Assembly (NCBI GenBank): GCA_963728495.1
Contig: CAVSKI010000010.1
Coordinates: forward strand, 310,001-374,000
From: JACVRW01 sp963728495
GTDB taxonomy: Bacteria > Actinomycetota > Thermoleophilia > Solirubrobacterales > Thermoleophilaceae
DNA length: 64,000 nucleotides
Direction: 5' to 3'
Under the pieces are notes generated by a model. The model was not told the DNA's origin, made no database searches, and saw only the letters and a list, made by a program, of their open reading frames with translations. The translations under genes and the position numbers were made by a program. Positions 45,630 to 54,625 of the stretch are shown here, one piece after another. The first letter of the stretch is position 1. Each line of letters opens with the position of its first letter.

Positions 45630-45821
45630 ATGAGCACCGTTCTCGCATACCTGGACCCCGGCAGCGGGAGCATGATCCTGCAGATCATCGCCGGCGGTCT
45701 GGCCGCGGTCGCCGTCACGGCCAAGCTTTACTGGAACCGCATTCTCAGGTTCCTGCGCATCCGCAAGGACGAGCCGGAGACCACGCCGGCGGCCGAGCCG
45801 CGGCAGACCGACTCCGCCTAG
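45630..45821 (+). CDS. Small single-span membrane protein (YLDPGSGS type)
   Basis: A 63-residue protein beginning MSTVLAYLDPGSGSM, then one hydrophobic helix (LQIIAGGLAAVAVTAKLYW), a basic RILRFLRIRK and a polar tail. Small proteins with a YLDPG-S/T-GS start recur beside glycan methyltransferase and phosphatase-fold genes in several phyla, which fits this context. Its function is unknown; it may be a membrane organiser for the cassette. The ATG at 45630 is preferred over the upstream in-frame start at 45576. Confidence 0.7.
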   Translation: MSTVLAYLDPGSGSMILQIIAGGLAAVAVTAKLYWNRILRFLRIRKDEPETTPAAEPRQTDSA

Positions 45822-45874
45822 ACGCGGCGAGGAGCGCGCCCCGAGCGCGCTTCACTACTGTGCCGCTCGATCTA

Positions 45875-47290
45875 ATGACCACCGGCACGCCCTCAACCTC
45901 TCAGGCCTCCCTCGAGCCCGGATCTTTTCGCGATCCCGAAAGCCGCGTGTTCTACGCCGGGGACGAGGTTTATCGGGCGCTTTCGGCCGATGGCCTGAGC
46001 GACTTCGAGGCGTTGCAGGCGACGGGCCTGCTCGACGACGAGCGCGTGGTGCGCACCGAGACCGCCGAGGACACCGCCGCGCTGCGCGGCCTGCTGGTCC
46101 ACGAGCCGGCCGGGGTGCTGCGCCACGAGCGCATTCCGTTCGTCTCCTACCCCTACGAGTGGACGTTCTCGATGCTCAAGGACGCTGCGCTGCTGCAGCT
46201 CGACCTGCTGCTCAGCTCGCTCGAGCACGACCTGGTGCTCAAGGACGCCACGCCCTACAACGTGCAGTTCAAGGGCGCCAAGCCGGTGTTCGTCGACATC
46301 GGCTCATTCGAGCGCATCCGCGAAGGCGAGCCCTGGATCGGCTATCGCCAGTTCTGCATGCTCTACCTCTACCCGCTGCTGCTGCAGTCGGTCAAGGACG
46401 TGCCCTTCCACCCGTGGCTGAGAGGCTCGATCGACGGCATCACGCCCACCCAGATGCGCAGCCTCATGTCCTTTCGCGACCGCTTCCGAAAGGGCATGTT
46501 CACCAACGTCTTCCTTCACGCGAAGCTCGAGGCCCGTTACGCCGACCGGCCCGACCAGGTCAAGCGCGAGGTCAAGCGCGTGTTCAAGAAGGAACTTTTC
46601 GTGGCCAACGTGCGCAAGATGCGCAAGCTGGTCGACCGGCTAGCGTGGAATCCGCCCGAGGGGGTGTGGACCGCCTACGGAGAGCGCAACTCCTACACCG
46701 ACGACGACGCCCGGCGTAAGGACGATTTCGTACGCGAGGTGGCCAAGAGCCGCGACTGGAAGCTCGTGTGGGACATCGGCGCGAACAACGGCCGCTACTC
46801 CCGCATCGCCGCCGAGGGTGCGAAGACGGTGATCGCGGTCGACGCCGACCAGGGTCCCGTCGAGCTGCTCTACCGCGACCTGCGCAAGGAGGCCGACGAG
46901 CAGATTCTTACGCTGACGATGAACCTGGCCGATCCCTCGCCCGGGCTGGGCTGGCGGGGGCTCGAGCGCAGGTCGATGCCCGACCGCGGCCGGCCCGACC
47001 TGGTGCTGGCGCTGGCGCTCGTCCACCACGTGGCCATCTCGGCCAACGTGCCGGTCAAGGAGTTCGTTGACTGGCTGGCCTCGCTGGGCACGGCGCTCGT
47101 GATCGAGTTCCCGACGCGCGAGGACCCGATGGTCAAGCAGCTGCTCGCGCCGAAGCGCGACGGCCTGCATCCCGACTACGAGCTCGGATTCTTCGAGCGC
47201 ACCCTCAACGAGGCCTTCGAAGTCGAGCGCTCCGAGCGCCTCGAGTCGGGCACGCGCGTCCTGTACTACGCGCGACCGAAGAGGGGATGA
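45875..47290 (+). CDS. NoeA-like SAM-dependent methyltransferase
   Basis: A 471-residue protein. The N-terminal half (SFSMLKDAALLQLDLL-like region near residue 100, HDLVLKDATPYNVQFKG, PVFVDIGSFERI and EPWIGYRQFCMLYLYPLLLQ) resembles a kinase-like or nodulation NoeA-type module. The C-terminal half is a methyltransferase: VWDIGANNGRYSRIAAEGA is motif I and IAVDADQGPVE motif II. It follows the small membrane protein by 53 bp and overlaps the next gene (ATGA). It probably modifies a surface glycan; the exact substrate is unknown. Confidence 0.75.
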   Translation: MTTGTPSTSQASLEPGSFRDPESRVFYAGDEVYRALSADGLSDFEALQATGLLDDERVVRTETAEDTAALRGLLVHEPAGVLRHERIPFVSYPYEWTFSMLKDAALLQLDLLLSSLEHDLVLKDATPYNVQFKGAKPVFVDIGSFERIREGEPWIGYRQFCMLYLYPLLLQSVKDVPFHPWLRGSIDGITPTQMRSLMSFRDRFRKGMFTNVFLHAKLEARYADRPDQVKREVKRVFKKELFVANVRKMRKLVDRLAWNPPEGVWTAYGERNSYTDDDARRKDDFVREVAKSRDWKLVWDIGANNGRYSRIAAEGAKTVIAVDADQGPVELLYRDLRKEADEQILTLTMNLADPSPGLGWRGLERRSMPDRGRPDLVLALALVHHVAISANVPVKEFVDWLASLGTALVIEFPTREDPMVKQLLAPKRDGLHPDYELGFFERTLNEAFEVERSERLESGTRVLYYARPKRG

Positions 47291-49372
47291 GCGGCGCCGA
47301 AGCCCCGGCGGGCCGTTCAGGGCGCAAGGGGCGGGGCGAGAACCCGCTCTGGTCCTTACTCGAGCTTGCCGTGCTGTGGACCTTCGCGGTGGCGCAGCCG
47401 CTCTTCGACCTGCTCAAGGACAACCCCGAGTTCTTTGCCGCGCGCGGCTCGACGGGCCTGGACGTGATCAGCTTCGCCGTCCTGCTTGTCGTGGTGCCGC
47501 CGTTGCTGCTGCTGGGTGTCGAGTTGCTGATCGGGTTGGCTGGCGACGCTGCCCGGCGCGGCGTCCACCTGGTGTTCATCGCCGGTCTGGTGGCCCTGAT
47601 CGCCGCGCAGGCGCTGAAGAAGGCCTTCGATGCCTCCGACCTGCTGCTGATCCTGCTCTCGATCGCCATCGGCGGGGGCGTGGCGGGTCTCTACGCCGGC
47701 GCGGAACCGGTGCGCACCTTCCTGCGGGTGCTCTCGCCGGCCCCGCTGGTGTTCCTGGTGCTGTTCCTGTTCACCAATCCGATCTCGAAGCTCGCCTTCC
47801 CCGACGAGGCGCAGGCCCGGACGATCGGAGGAATCGCGCGCGCACCCATCGTGGTGGTGCTGCTCGACGAGCTTCCCTCCAACACGCTGGTCGACGACCG
47901 CGGGCGGATCGATGCCGAGCGCTACCCGGGCTTCGGCGAGCTTGCCCGCAACGCCACCTGGTTCAAGAACGCGTACACGGTCTACGACTCCACCGAGCGG
48001 GCCCAGCCGGCGATCATGGACGGCAACCTGCCCGAGGAGGACAAGCAGCCGATCTCGGGCGACCACCCCAACAGCATCTTCTCGCTGTTTGGCAAGACCC
48101 ACCGCATGAACGTCTCCGAGGAGGCGACCTCGGTCTGCTCGCGCGACATCTGCGGCGAGGTGCGCGCCGAGGAGGGTTACGGGGACCGGCTGAGCTCAAT
48201 CGGCGAGGACCTCGGACTCGTGTGGCTGCACGTGGTCTCGCCGCCCGACATGGAGGCCGACCTGCCCAGCGTGTCGGAGAACTGGGGCAACTTCGGGGGC
48301 GAAGCGGGCGGCGACCTCGGTGACGACTCGGGCGAGCGGAGCACCCGCGCCAACCTCAACACCGGGCGCCAGGTGCGCTTCGAGGAGTGGATCGATGGCA
48401 TCCGCGACGGGAGCCGCCCGCAGCTGGCCTTCAAGCACACGCTCTTGCCCCACGTGCCGTGGCAGTACCTGCCCGACAAGCGTCGCTACCGGCGCACGCC
48501 CAACGACGTGGTCCCGGGACTGTCGAACCAGGCGTTCCGCTGGCAGTCCCAGCTCGACGTGCTCCTGCAGCGCCACTTCTTGCAGACGGGCTTCGCCGAC
48601 CGCGAGCTTCAGCAGCTGTGGCGCCATCTCAAGGAGCAGGGCCTCTACGACAAGTCGCTGATCGTGGTCGCCGCCGACCACGGTGTGGCCTTCCCCCGGC
48701 GCCGCGAGCGCAGGCGGCTCGGTCGCGAAACCGTCGCGGAGATCGCGCCGGTGCCGTTGCTGATCAAGGCTCCCGGCCAGAAGCGCGGCAAGATCGACGA
48801 CGCCTGGGTCTCCACGATCGACATCCTGCCGACGGTGTTCGACGTGCTCGGGCTCGACCCGAAGGTCAAGATGGACGGCAGGTCCGCCTTCTCCGATGAG
48901 GTGCAGAATCGCACCGAGCTGCGGATGCTCATTCGCAATTCTTTCGAGGAGTTGCGCATCCCCGCCGCCGAGTTCGAGCGCGAGCGCGAAGGCGATAATC
49001 GATCGCAACCTGAGGCTGTTCGGCACCGGCCGGGACGATCGTCTCTATCGCATCGGCCCCAACCCCGAGCTGATCGGTAGGGATGCCGCCGGCGCCGGGC
49101 TCGAGCCACTCGACGTGGAGTTTCCCTATGCCTCCGAGTACCGCAATGTCGACGCGGGGTCGGGCTTCGTGCCGTCCCACGTGGTCGCCCGAGTGCAAGA
49201 CGGCGGCAAGGGAGGCCGCGAGGTCGCCGTGGCGGTGAACGGCAGGATCGTCGGGGTGGGGGAGACGTTCACCCTGGCCACCGGTGACGAGGGGGAGCTG
49301 GTGTCGGTGATGGTCCCGCCCGAGTCGTTCGAGCAGGGGCGCAACGAGGTCGAGGTGTACGAGGTTCCGTAG
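47287..49372 (+). CDS. Membrane-anchored alkaline phosphatase/sulfatase-superfamily protein, frameshifted
   Basis: About 694 residues after removing one base near 48991. Roughly five N-terminal membrane segments (LAVLWTFAVAQPLFDLL to VLSPAPLVFLVLFLF) are followed by an extracellular alkaline-phosphatase-fold domain: the metal/nucleophile region IVVVLLDELPSNTLVD and YTVYDSTERAQPAIMDG, then VVAADHGVAF with metal-binding Asp and His. The final ~125 residues (AIIDRNLRLFGTGRDDRLYR onward to 49372) are in another frame and form a beta-rich tail. This arrangement resembles phosphoglycerol or phosphoethanolamine transferases that decorate surface glycans. The ATG overlaps the methyltransferase stop. 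Confidence 0.8.
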
Positions 49373-49381
49373 GGCGGGCGC

Positions 49382-49753
49382 TTAGAGGCCGGCCAGGCAG
49401 CCTTCGACGGTCTCGAGCAGCTCATCCGACCCGCCGTTGACGTACAGCAGCACGGGGCCGATCTGCTCGGCGCCCTCGCCTCCTCCTTCGAACTGGGCCG
49501 CCTCGGACTCGCCGGAGGTGAGGAAGAACTCGATGCGCGGAGCGTCGGCGCCGTCGCCGATCACGATCTCCTCCTTGCCCTCCTCGCCCACGAGCCGGGC
49601 GTCCACGTCCTCCTCCTCCAGGCACTCCATCGCCACGGCGCGCTTGTCCGAGTCGTCCGCCCCCCCACCGGCATCGTCGGAGCCGATTCCACAGCCGGGC
49701 AGGGCGACCAGCGCGGCGACGGCGAAGGTGGGGAGCAAACGGCCGCGCGTCAC
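49382..49753 (-). CDS. Small secreted lipoprotein of unknown function
   Basis: About 123 residues from the GTG at 49753. A signal peptide (RGRLLPTFAVAALVALPGC) ends in a lipobox LPGC, so the mature protein should be anchored to the outer face of the membrane. The mature part is acidic (GSDDAGGGADDSDK), followed by a small alpha/beta domain ending DELLETVEGCLAGL. Two further Cys (ECLEEE and GCLAGL) could form a disulfide. It starts 2 bp after the GH2 gene stop and is probably co-transcribed with it. Confidence 0.65.
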   Translation of the reverse strand: MTRGRLLPTFAVAALVALPGCGIGSDDAGGGADDSDKRAVAMECLEEEDVDARLVGEEGKEEIVIGDGADAPRIEFFLTSGESEAAQFEGGGEGAEQIGPVLLYVNGGSDELLETVEGCLAGL

Positions 49754-49755
49754 GG

Positions 49756-51807
49756 TCAGCGCAGTGTGCGCGTCTTTCGAAAGCGCTTGCGCAGGTCGTT
49801 GTAGACCGGCTTGCGCGCGTTCGTCTCGTCGATCAGGCTCTTGTTGTTCCACGGCGGGGTGCCCCAGTCGCGCGGCGCGCCCCCCAGCCATGTCGGGTCC
49901 ACGCGGAAGTCCCGCAGCGCCCACCAGATCGAGCCGGCGACGTAGCGCTTGGACGCGTGCACGCGCAGGTGATCGAGGGCGAACTTGGTTTGGAACTCGA
50001 AGCTGCCCCGCTGCTCGACAGGGCCACTGCGGTTGGCCTCGGCGCCGAACTCCGTGATCATCAGCGGCAGGTTCGGGTTGGCCGCGTGGAGTGAGTCCAG
50101 ATAGGGGCCGAGCTCCGCCACCGTCGTCGGGCCTCGCACGAGGTTGGCTCTGTAGGAGGGATACCAGCCGAAGTACTCGTTCACGCCGAGCGCATCCAGA
50201 TAGCGGTACGCGGGGTAGCTGAGCGGCTCGCCGACCCGCGACTGGCGGTCGATCGCCACCAGCCGGGTGTCGTCGAGCTCGCGCACCGCCTTCGAGCCCT
50301 CGCGCAGGTAGGTCTCGAGGCCGCGGCCGATCACGCCCAGCTCGGAGCGGTTGCCGGCAGGCTCGTTGGCCAGCGACCAGGCCATGACCGACACGTTGTT
50401 GAGGTTGTTGCGCACCGTCAAAGCGGCGGCACGCTTGGCGGCGGTGCGTACGCCCGCCTTGTCGAAGGACGTGTTCGGGATCTGGTAGACCGGAACGTCG
50501 GTCCAGGCGAGGATCCCGTAGCGGTCGAAGGCCTCGAGGAGGGCGGGATGCAGGGGATAGTGCGAGCGCGTCACGGTTGCGCCCAGGTCACGCAGGCGGG
50601 AGACGAGCAGGTTGCGCGTGCCCTGAGAGAGCGCGCCGCCCTCCTGGGCATCGTCCTCGTGGATGCTTGCCCCGCGCAGCTCGAGGCGCTTGCCATTCAG
50701 CCGCAGCACGCCACCGCGCCCGACGGCCAGCTTGCGCACCCCGAAGCGCAGCCGGTACGCCGCTCGCCGGCGGCCGTCCGCCAGGGCCCCCACCGTCATG
50801 CCGTACAGGTAGGGCCTCCCCGGCTGCCACAGGCGCGGCTTGTCGATCGTGAAGCGCGCCCTGAGCTCGCGCGTGCCCCTGGCGCCGACGGTCTCGGCAG
50901 GAAGCGAGAAGCGCTGGCCGTTCACGGTCCACGACAGCGCCACGTCCTCGTCGCGGCTGGTGAGGTTGCGCAGCTGAGCCCGCACCTCCACCTTGGCCGG
51001 GCCGCCCACCTTGGGCAGGCGCGGCAGCACGTGCACGTCCTCGATGTCGATCGTGTCGATACGGCGGACGTAGACCTCTCGCAGCAGGCCACCGAAGTTC
51101 CACCAGCCGCCGGTGCCGAACCCGTTGTAGGCCGCGGGGCGCCAATGGGTGAGGTCGGTGCTGCTGCGCAGCGACGACACCTTCACCACCAGCGTGTTGC
51201 GCCCCTTGCGCAGCCCTTCGAGATCGGCCTCGAAGGGGAAATAGCCGGTGAAGGTCGCAATCGCCTTCCCGTTAAGCCACACCTTGGTGCGGTAGTTCGA
51301 TCCCTCGAAGCGAACCTTCCAGAAGTGCTTGGCCGCCTTCGGAGACTTCGGCAGCTTGAACTCCTTGCGGTACCAGCCGACCGAGGACTTGTCGAGCAGC
51401 GTGTCCGTGGCGTTCCAGTTGTGCGGAACCCTGATCGCGCTCCAGCCCACGAGATCGCGCTGGGCAAACCAACGCTCGGCGTCTCCCACGAAGGTGTCGT
51501 CCTGGCGGAAGTACCAGGTGCCGCCGAGCAGTTGCCGCGCGGCCTGTCCCTCGTAGATCAGCGGCCTGCCGCCCGGGCGCTCGACCGACAGCTCCGGCGA
51601 CGGCGGAGGCTGGGGTTGAGCGGTCTGGCCGCTGGACGGCCCCTGCCCGCCGCCCTGGGCGACGGCGGCGCAGGGCAGCGCCAAGAAGGCAGCCGAAATG
51701 AGCAGGGCTGTGATGAGAGGCGAGCGCACGAGTCCGGAGGAGGCCGCCCGGAGGGTAGCGGCGGCGTCCGGCAGAACACACGACCGGGGCTTAGGTTGCG
51801 CTGTCAT
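49756..51807 (-). CDS. Secreted glycoside hydrolase family 2 protein (beta-galactosidase/glucuronidase-like)
   Basis: A 683-residue protein. A signal peptide lies at about 27-51 (LITALLISAAFLALPCAAVA) after an N-terminal tail. The GH2 layout follows: a sugar-binding jelly roll (RVPHNWNATDTLLDKSSVGW, GSNYRTKVWLNG), an Ig-like domain (VHVLPRLPKVGGPAKVEVRA), then a TIM barrel with the acid/base Glu in VMAWSLANEPAGNRSE and the nucleophile Glu in LPLMITEFGAE. It hydrolyses beta-linked hexose or uronate units outside the cell. The position amid glycan biosynthesis genes suggests trimming or recycling of a surface polymer. Confidence 0.85.
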   Translation of the reverse strand: MTAQPKPRSCVLPDAAATLRAASSGLVRSPLITALLISAAFLALPCAAVAQGGGQGPSSGQTAQPQPPPSPELSVERPGGRPLIYEGQAARQLLGGTWYFRQDDTFVGDAERWFAQRDLVGWSAIRVPHNWNATDTLLDKSSVGWYRKEFKLPKSPKAAKHFWKVRFEGSNYRTKVWLNGKAIATFTGYFPFEADLEGLRKGRNTLVVKVSSLRSSTDLTHWRPAAYNGFGTGGWWNFGGLLREVYVRRIDTIDIEDVHVLPRLPKVGGPAKVEVRAQLRNLTSRDEDVALSWTVNGQRFSLPAETVGARGTRELRARFTIDKPRLWQPGRPYLYGMTVGALADGRRRAAYRLRFGVRKLAVGRGGVLRLNGKRLELRGASIHEDDAQEGGALSQGTRNLLVSRLRDLGATVTRSHYPLHPALLEAFDRYGILAWTDVPVYQIPNTSFDKAGVRTAAKRAAALTVRNNLNNVSVMAWSLANEPAGNRSELGVIGRGLETYLREGSKAVRELDDTRLVAIDRQSRVGEPLSYPAYRYLDALGVNEYFGWYPSYRANLVRGPTTVAELGPYLDSLHAANPNLPLMITEFGAEANRSGPVEQRGSFEFQTKFALDHLRVHASKRYVAGSIWWALRDFRVDPTWLGGAPRDWGTPPWNNKSLIDETNARKPVYNDLRKRFRKTRTLR

Positions 51808-51913
51808 GCGCTCGGTCGTCCGATCTCCCGCTACAGTCCACGGCGACCGGCGCCCCCGGGCCGGTTTCGCCGCGCCACCCTATCGTCCGTCCCGTTACGC
51901 GCCGGCATCCGCA

Positions 51914-52957
51914 ATGAACCGACGCTTCGCGCTCATCCAAGCTCTCGTTTCCCTGATCGCGCTCGCCGCCGTGGTGTGGTGGGCGTCGAAGCAGGAGCCG
52001 CCCGAGCTGCCCTCGGGAGTCCAGGCCCTGTCCTGGCTGGCACTCGGCCTGGCGCTCTATGCCGTGGCCACGCTCATGCGCGGCGAGCGCTGGCACTGGA
52101 TCCTGCACTTCGCCCACGTCGAGGCCCCTCGGGGTGAGTGCTACGCGCTCACGACCGTGGGCTACATGGGCAACAACGTGCTGCCCGCCCGCGCGGGGGA
52201 GGCGCTGCGGGTGGTGCTCATGGCGGGTCGCACCCACGCGAGCAAGCGCACCGTGCTCGGCTCCGTCATCGCCGAGCGCATGCTCGACGTGGCCGCGCTG
52301 GGAGTGATCTTCGTGGTCACGGTCTACGGCGTTCTCGGGGCGAAGGTGCTTCCCACCGACCGGCCCGTGCTCGTGGCGGGCATCTCCGTTCTGGCGCTCG
52401 GTGCCGTGTGCGCCGGTCTCTGGGTGATGCGCCGCCATCACGTCTTCGAGCGCGTGCGTGAATGGCTGCGCCCCTTGGCCGACGCTCCGCGGGCGATACT
52501 CGCCCGCGAGGGAATCGTGCTGCTCGCGGCCACGTTCGTGCTGTGGGCGGTCGAGGCCGCCGTCTACTACGCGGTGGCGCGCTCGGTCGATCTGGGCATC
52601 AGCATGACCGGGGCCTTCTATCTCGTGGCGCTCACCAACTTCGTCGCCGCCCTCCCCGCCGCCCCGGGCTCGATCGGGACCTTCGATGCCGCGGTCGCCT
52701 GGGGGGCGAACCGCTTGGGGGCCACCGGCTCGGCCGCGGTGTCCTATCTGCTCATGCTGCGCTTCGTGCTCTACGTCCCGATCACCGTGGTCGGCTTCGT
52801 GGTGCTCGTGACCCGCTACGGCGGCTTGTCGCGCCTGCGCGCGGCCTGGCGGACCAGATCCCCGAGCCCGTCGCCGCCCGTCGCGGCCCCGCCGCCGGTC
52901 GCGCCCCGGACCCAGGGCCAGGCAAAGCCCCAGGCCGAAGCGACCCCGACGGCGTAA
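51914..52957 (+). CDS. Lysylphosphatidylglycerol synthase TM-region-like integral membrane protein (AglD/UPF0104 family)
   Basis: About 347 residues with seven to eight hydrophobic segments (QALVSLIALAAVVWWAS, ALSWLALGLALYAVATLM and others). Family hallmarks are TTVGYMGNNVLPARAGEALRV, SVIAERMLDVAALG and LPAAPGSIGTFDAAVAW. Members include MprF transmembrane regions and AglD-type proteins acting in lipid or glycan flipping and glycosylation. It starts the forward-strand glycan run and is divergent from the GH2 gene (106 bp). The last ~40 residues are Pro-rich. The start at 51914 fits the first membrane helix. Confidence 0.83.
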   Translation: MNRRFALIQALVSLIALAAVVWWASKQEPPELPSGVQALSWLALGLALYAVATLMRGERWHWILHFAHVEAPRGECYALTTVGYMGNNVLPARAGEALRVVLMAGRTHASKRTVLGSVIAERMLDVAALGVIFVVTVYGVLGAKVLPTDRPVLVAGISVLALGAVCAGLWVMRRHHVFERVREWLRPLADAPRAILAREGIVLLAATFVLWAVEAAVYYAVARSVDLGISMTGAFYLVALTNFVAALPAAPGSIGTFDAAVAWGANRLGATGSAAVSYLLMLRFVLYVPITVVGFVVLVTRYGGLSRLRAAWRTRSPSPSPPVAAPPPVAPRTQGQAKPQAEATPTA

Positions 52958-52967
52958 GCCCGCATCC

Positions 52968-54605
52968 ATGCGGGCCTCCACTGCACAGCTCCGCAGCCTG
53001 CGCCGGCGCGAGCAGGGCGACCCGACCCGCGTGCGCACGCGCGGCGATGGCGTCGCCCGCCCCGGCGAGCGTTCGCACGCCGCCCAGATCGTCCCGATCA
53101 TGCTGGTCTGCCTCGCGCTCTCGGGGCTGACGCTGCTGTACCCCTCGACTCCCACCTACGATCCCTGGGCCTGGATTCTCTGGGGCAGGGAGATCTTCCA
53201 GTTCGATCTGGTGACCGAGGGCGGGCCCTCCTGGAAGCCCTTCCCGATCCTCTTCACCGCGCCGTTCTCGCTCTTCGGCCAGGACCTGGCGCCCTACCTG
53301 TGGATATGGGTCGCGCGCGCCGGCGGCCTGTTCGGCTGTGCAATGGCCTATCGGATGGCGCATCGCCTGATCGGTCCCGGCTTCTACGGCGTCATCGCCG
53401 GGGTATGCGCCTTCCTCGCCCTCTTCTCGAGCAACAAGTATGTGCGCGACGCGGCGCTCGGAAACTCGGAGCCGCTGCTGGCCGCGCTCGTGCTCTGGGC
53501 ATTCGAGCGCCACCTCGACGGCCGGCGCGACCACGCGCTGCTGCTGGGCTTCCTGGCCGCGCTCCTGCGCCCCGAGGCCTGGCCCTTCCTCGGCCTCTAC
53601 GGACTCTGGCTGTGGTTCAAGAATCCCGAGCTGCGGCTGCGGCTGGCGCTCTTCGCCGTGCTCATTCCGGTGTGCTGGTTCGCGCCCGAGTGGTGGGGCT
53701 CCGGGGACCCGCTGCGGGCCGGAGCACGCGCGAACGCACCGAATCCGGGCTCCGCCGCCTTCGAGGAGATCCCCTCCCTCGCGCTCGTCGAGCGGTTCTC
53801 GAGCTTCACGATCGCTCCGGTCAAGCTCGGGACCCTGATTGCCGTCGGCTTTGCCGGCTTCATGTGGTTTCGCTACCGGCGCGAGAAGGTCACGCTGGCG
53901 CTCACCGCCCTCGGCCTGGCCTGGTTCGTGCTCGTGGCCGTGATGACCGAGGCCGGCTTCGCTGGCAATCAGCGATACCTGATCGTGACCACCGCGGTGG
54001 TGAGCGTCCTGGGCGGCATGGGCGCGGTGCGCGTTCTCCAGGGCGTCGAATGGATCGCCGCTCGGCGGCTCGGGCCGGGCCGGGCGCGACCTGTGGTTAT
54101 CGGGGCGCTGCTGCTGGGCACGGTGGTCGCCTCACCCACGATCGTGGCGAAGGCCGACAACACCGCGCGCGTGCAGGGTGGCCTCGAGCACGAGGCCTAC
54201 CTGTGGGCCGACCTGAAGGGGCTCATCGACGAGGCGGGTGGCAAGGAAGCGCTGCTCGCCTGCGGCGGCGTGTACAGCGGGCCCTTCCAGACGCAGATGG
54301 TGGCCTATGAGCTGGGCATCCACGGCATTCAGGTTGGCTGGAAGGTGACCCCGCCGCCGGGAGCGACGTTCCGCACGCGGACGGTGCCCGACGGGCCGCT
54401 GGTGACCAGGCCCACCGACGACCGCTACCGACTGGTGGGAACCAACGGCAAGTGGCGTCTGCTTACCGTGCCTCCCCGAGGCCGGTCCGACTGTCCCAAG
54501 GCCGGCCCGTTCGCGCCCACGTTCGGCACGCCGGGCAATACCGCAACCAAGGATGCGGAGCTCGAGGTCATCGGTGACCCGGGCCGACCGCAGTCGACGC
54601 CGTAG
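52968..54605 (+). CDS. Integral membrane glycosyltransferase-like protein (GT39/GT-C type)
   Basis: A 545-residue protein with about nine or ten membrane segments. TYDPWAWILWGREIFQFDL with acidic and Trp residues before the first loop, and NKYVRDAALGNSEPLLAALV, suit GT-C fold polyprenyl-phosphate sugar transferases. The C-terminal ~120 residues form a soluble outer domain (AYLWADLKGLIDEAGG and GIHGIQVGWKVTPPPG). An N-terminal fragment of a paralogue lies at 44894. It starts 10 bp after the AglD-like gene and is followed 20 bp on by another GT-C gene. Confidence 0.75.
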   Translation: MRASTAQLRSLRRREQGDPTRVRTRGDGVARPGERSHAAQIVPIMLVCLALSGLTLLYPSTPTYDPWAWILWGREIFQFDLVTEGGPSWKPFPILFTAPFSLFGQDLAPYLWIWVARAGGLFGCAMAYRMAHRLIGPGFYGVIAGVCAFLALFSSNKYVRDAALGNSEPLLAALVLWAFERHLDGRRDHALLLGFLAALLRPEAWPFLGLYGLWLWFKNPELRLRLALFAVLIPVCWFAPEWWGSGDPLRAGARANAPNPGSAAFEEIPSLALVERFSSFTIAPVKLGTLIAVGFAGFMWFRYRREKVTLALTALGLAWFVLVAVMTEAGFAGNQRYLIVTTAVVSVLGGMGAVRVLQGVEWIAARRLGPGRARPVVIGALLLGTVVASPTIVAKADNTARVQGGLEHEAYLWADLKGLIDEAGGKEALLACGGVYSGPFQTQMVAYELGIHGIQVGWKVTPPPGATFRTRTVPDGPLVTRPTDDRYRLVGTNGKWRLLTVPPRGRSDCPKAGPFAPTFGTPGNTATKDAELEVIGDPGRPQSTP

Positions 54606-54625
54606 CGCTCACTAGGATCGCGGAG

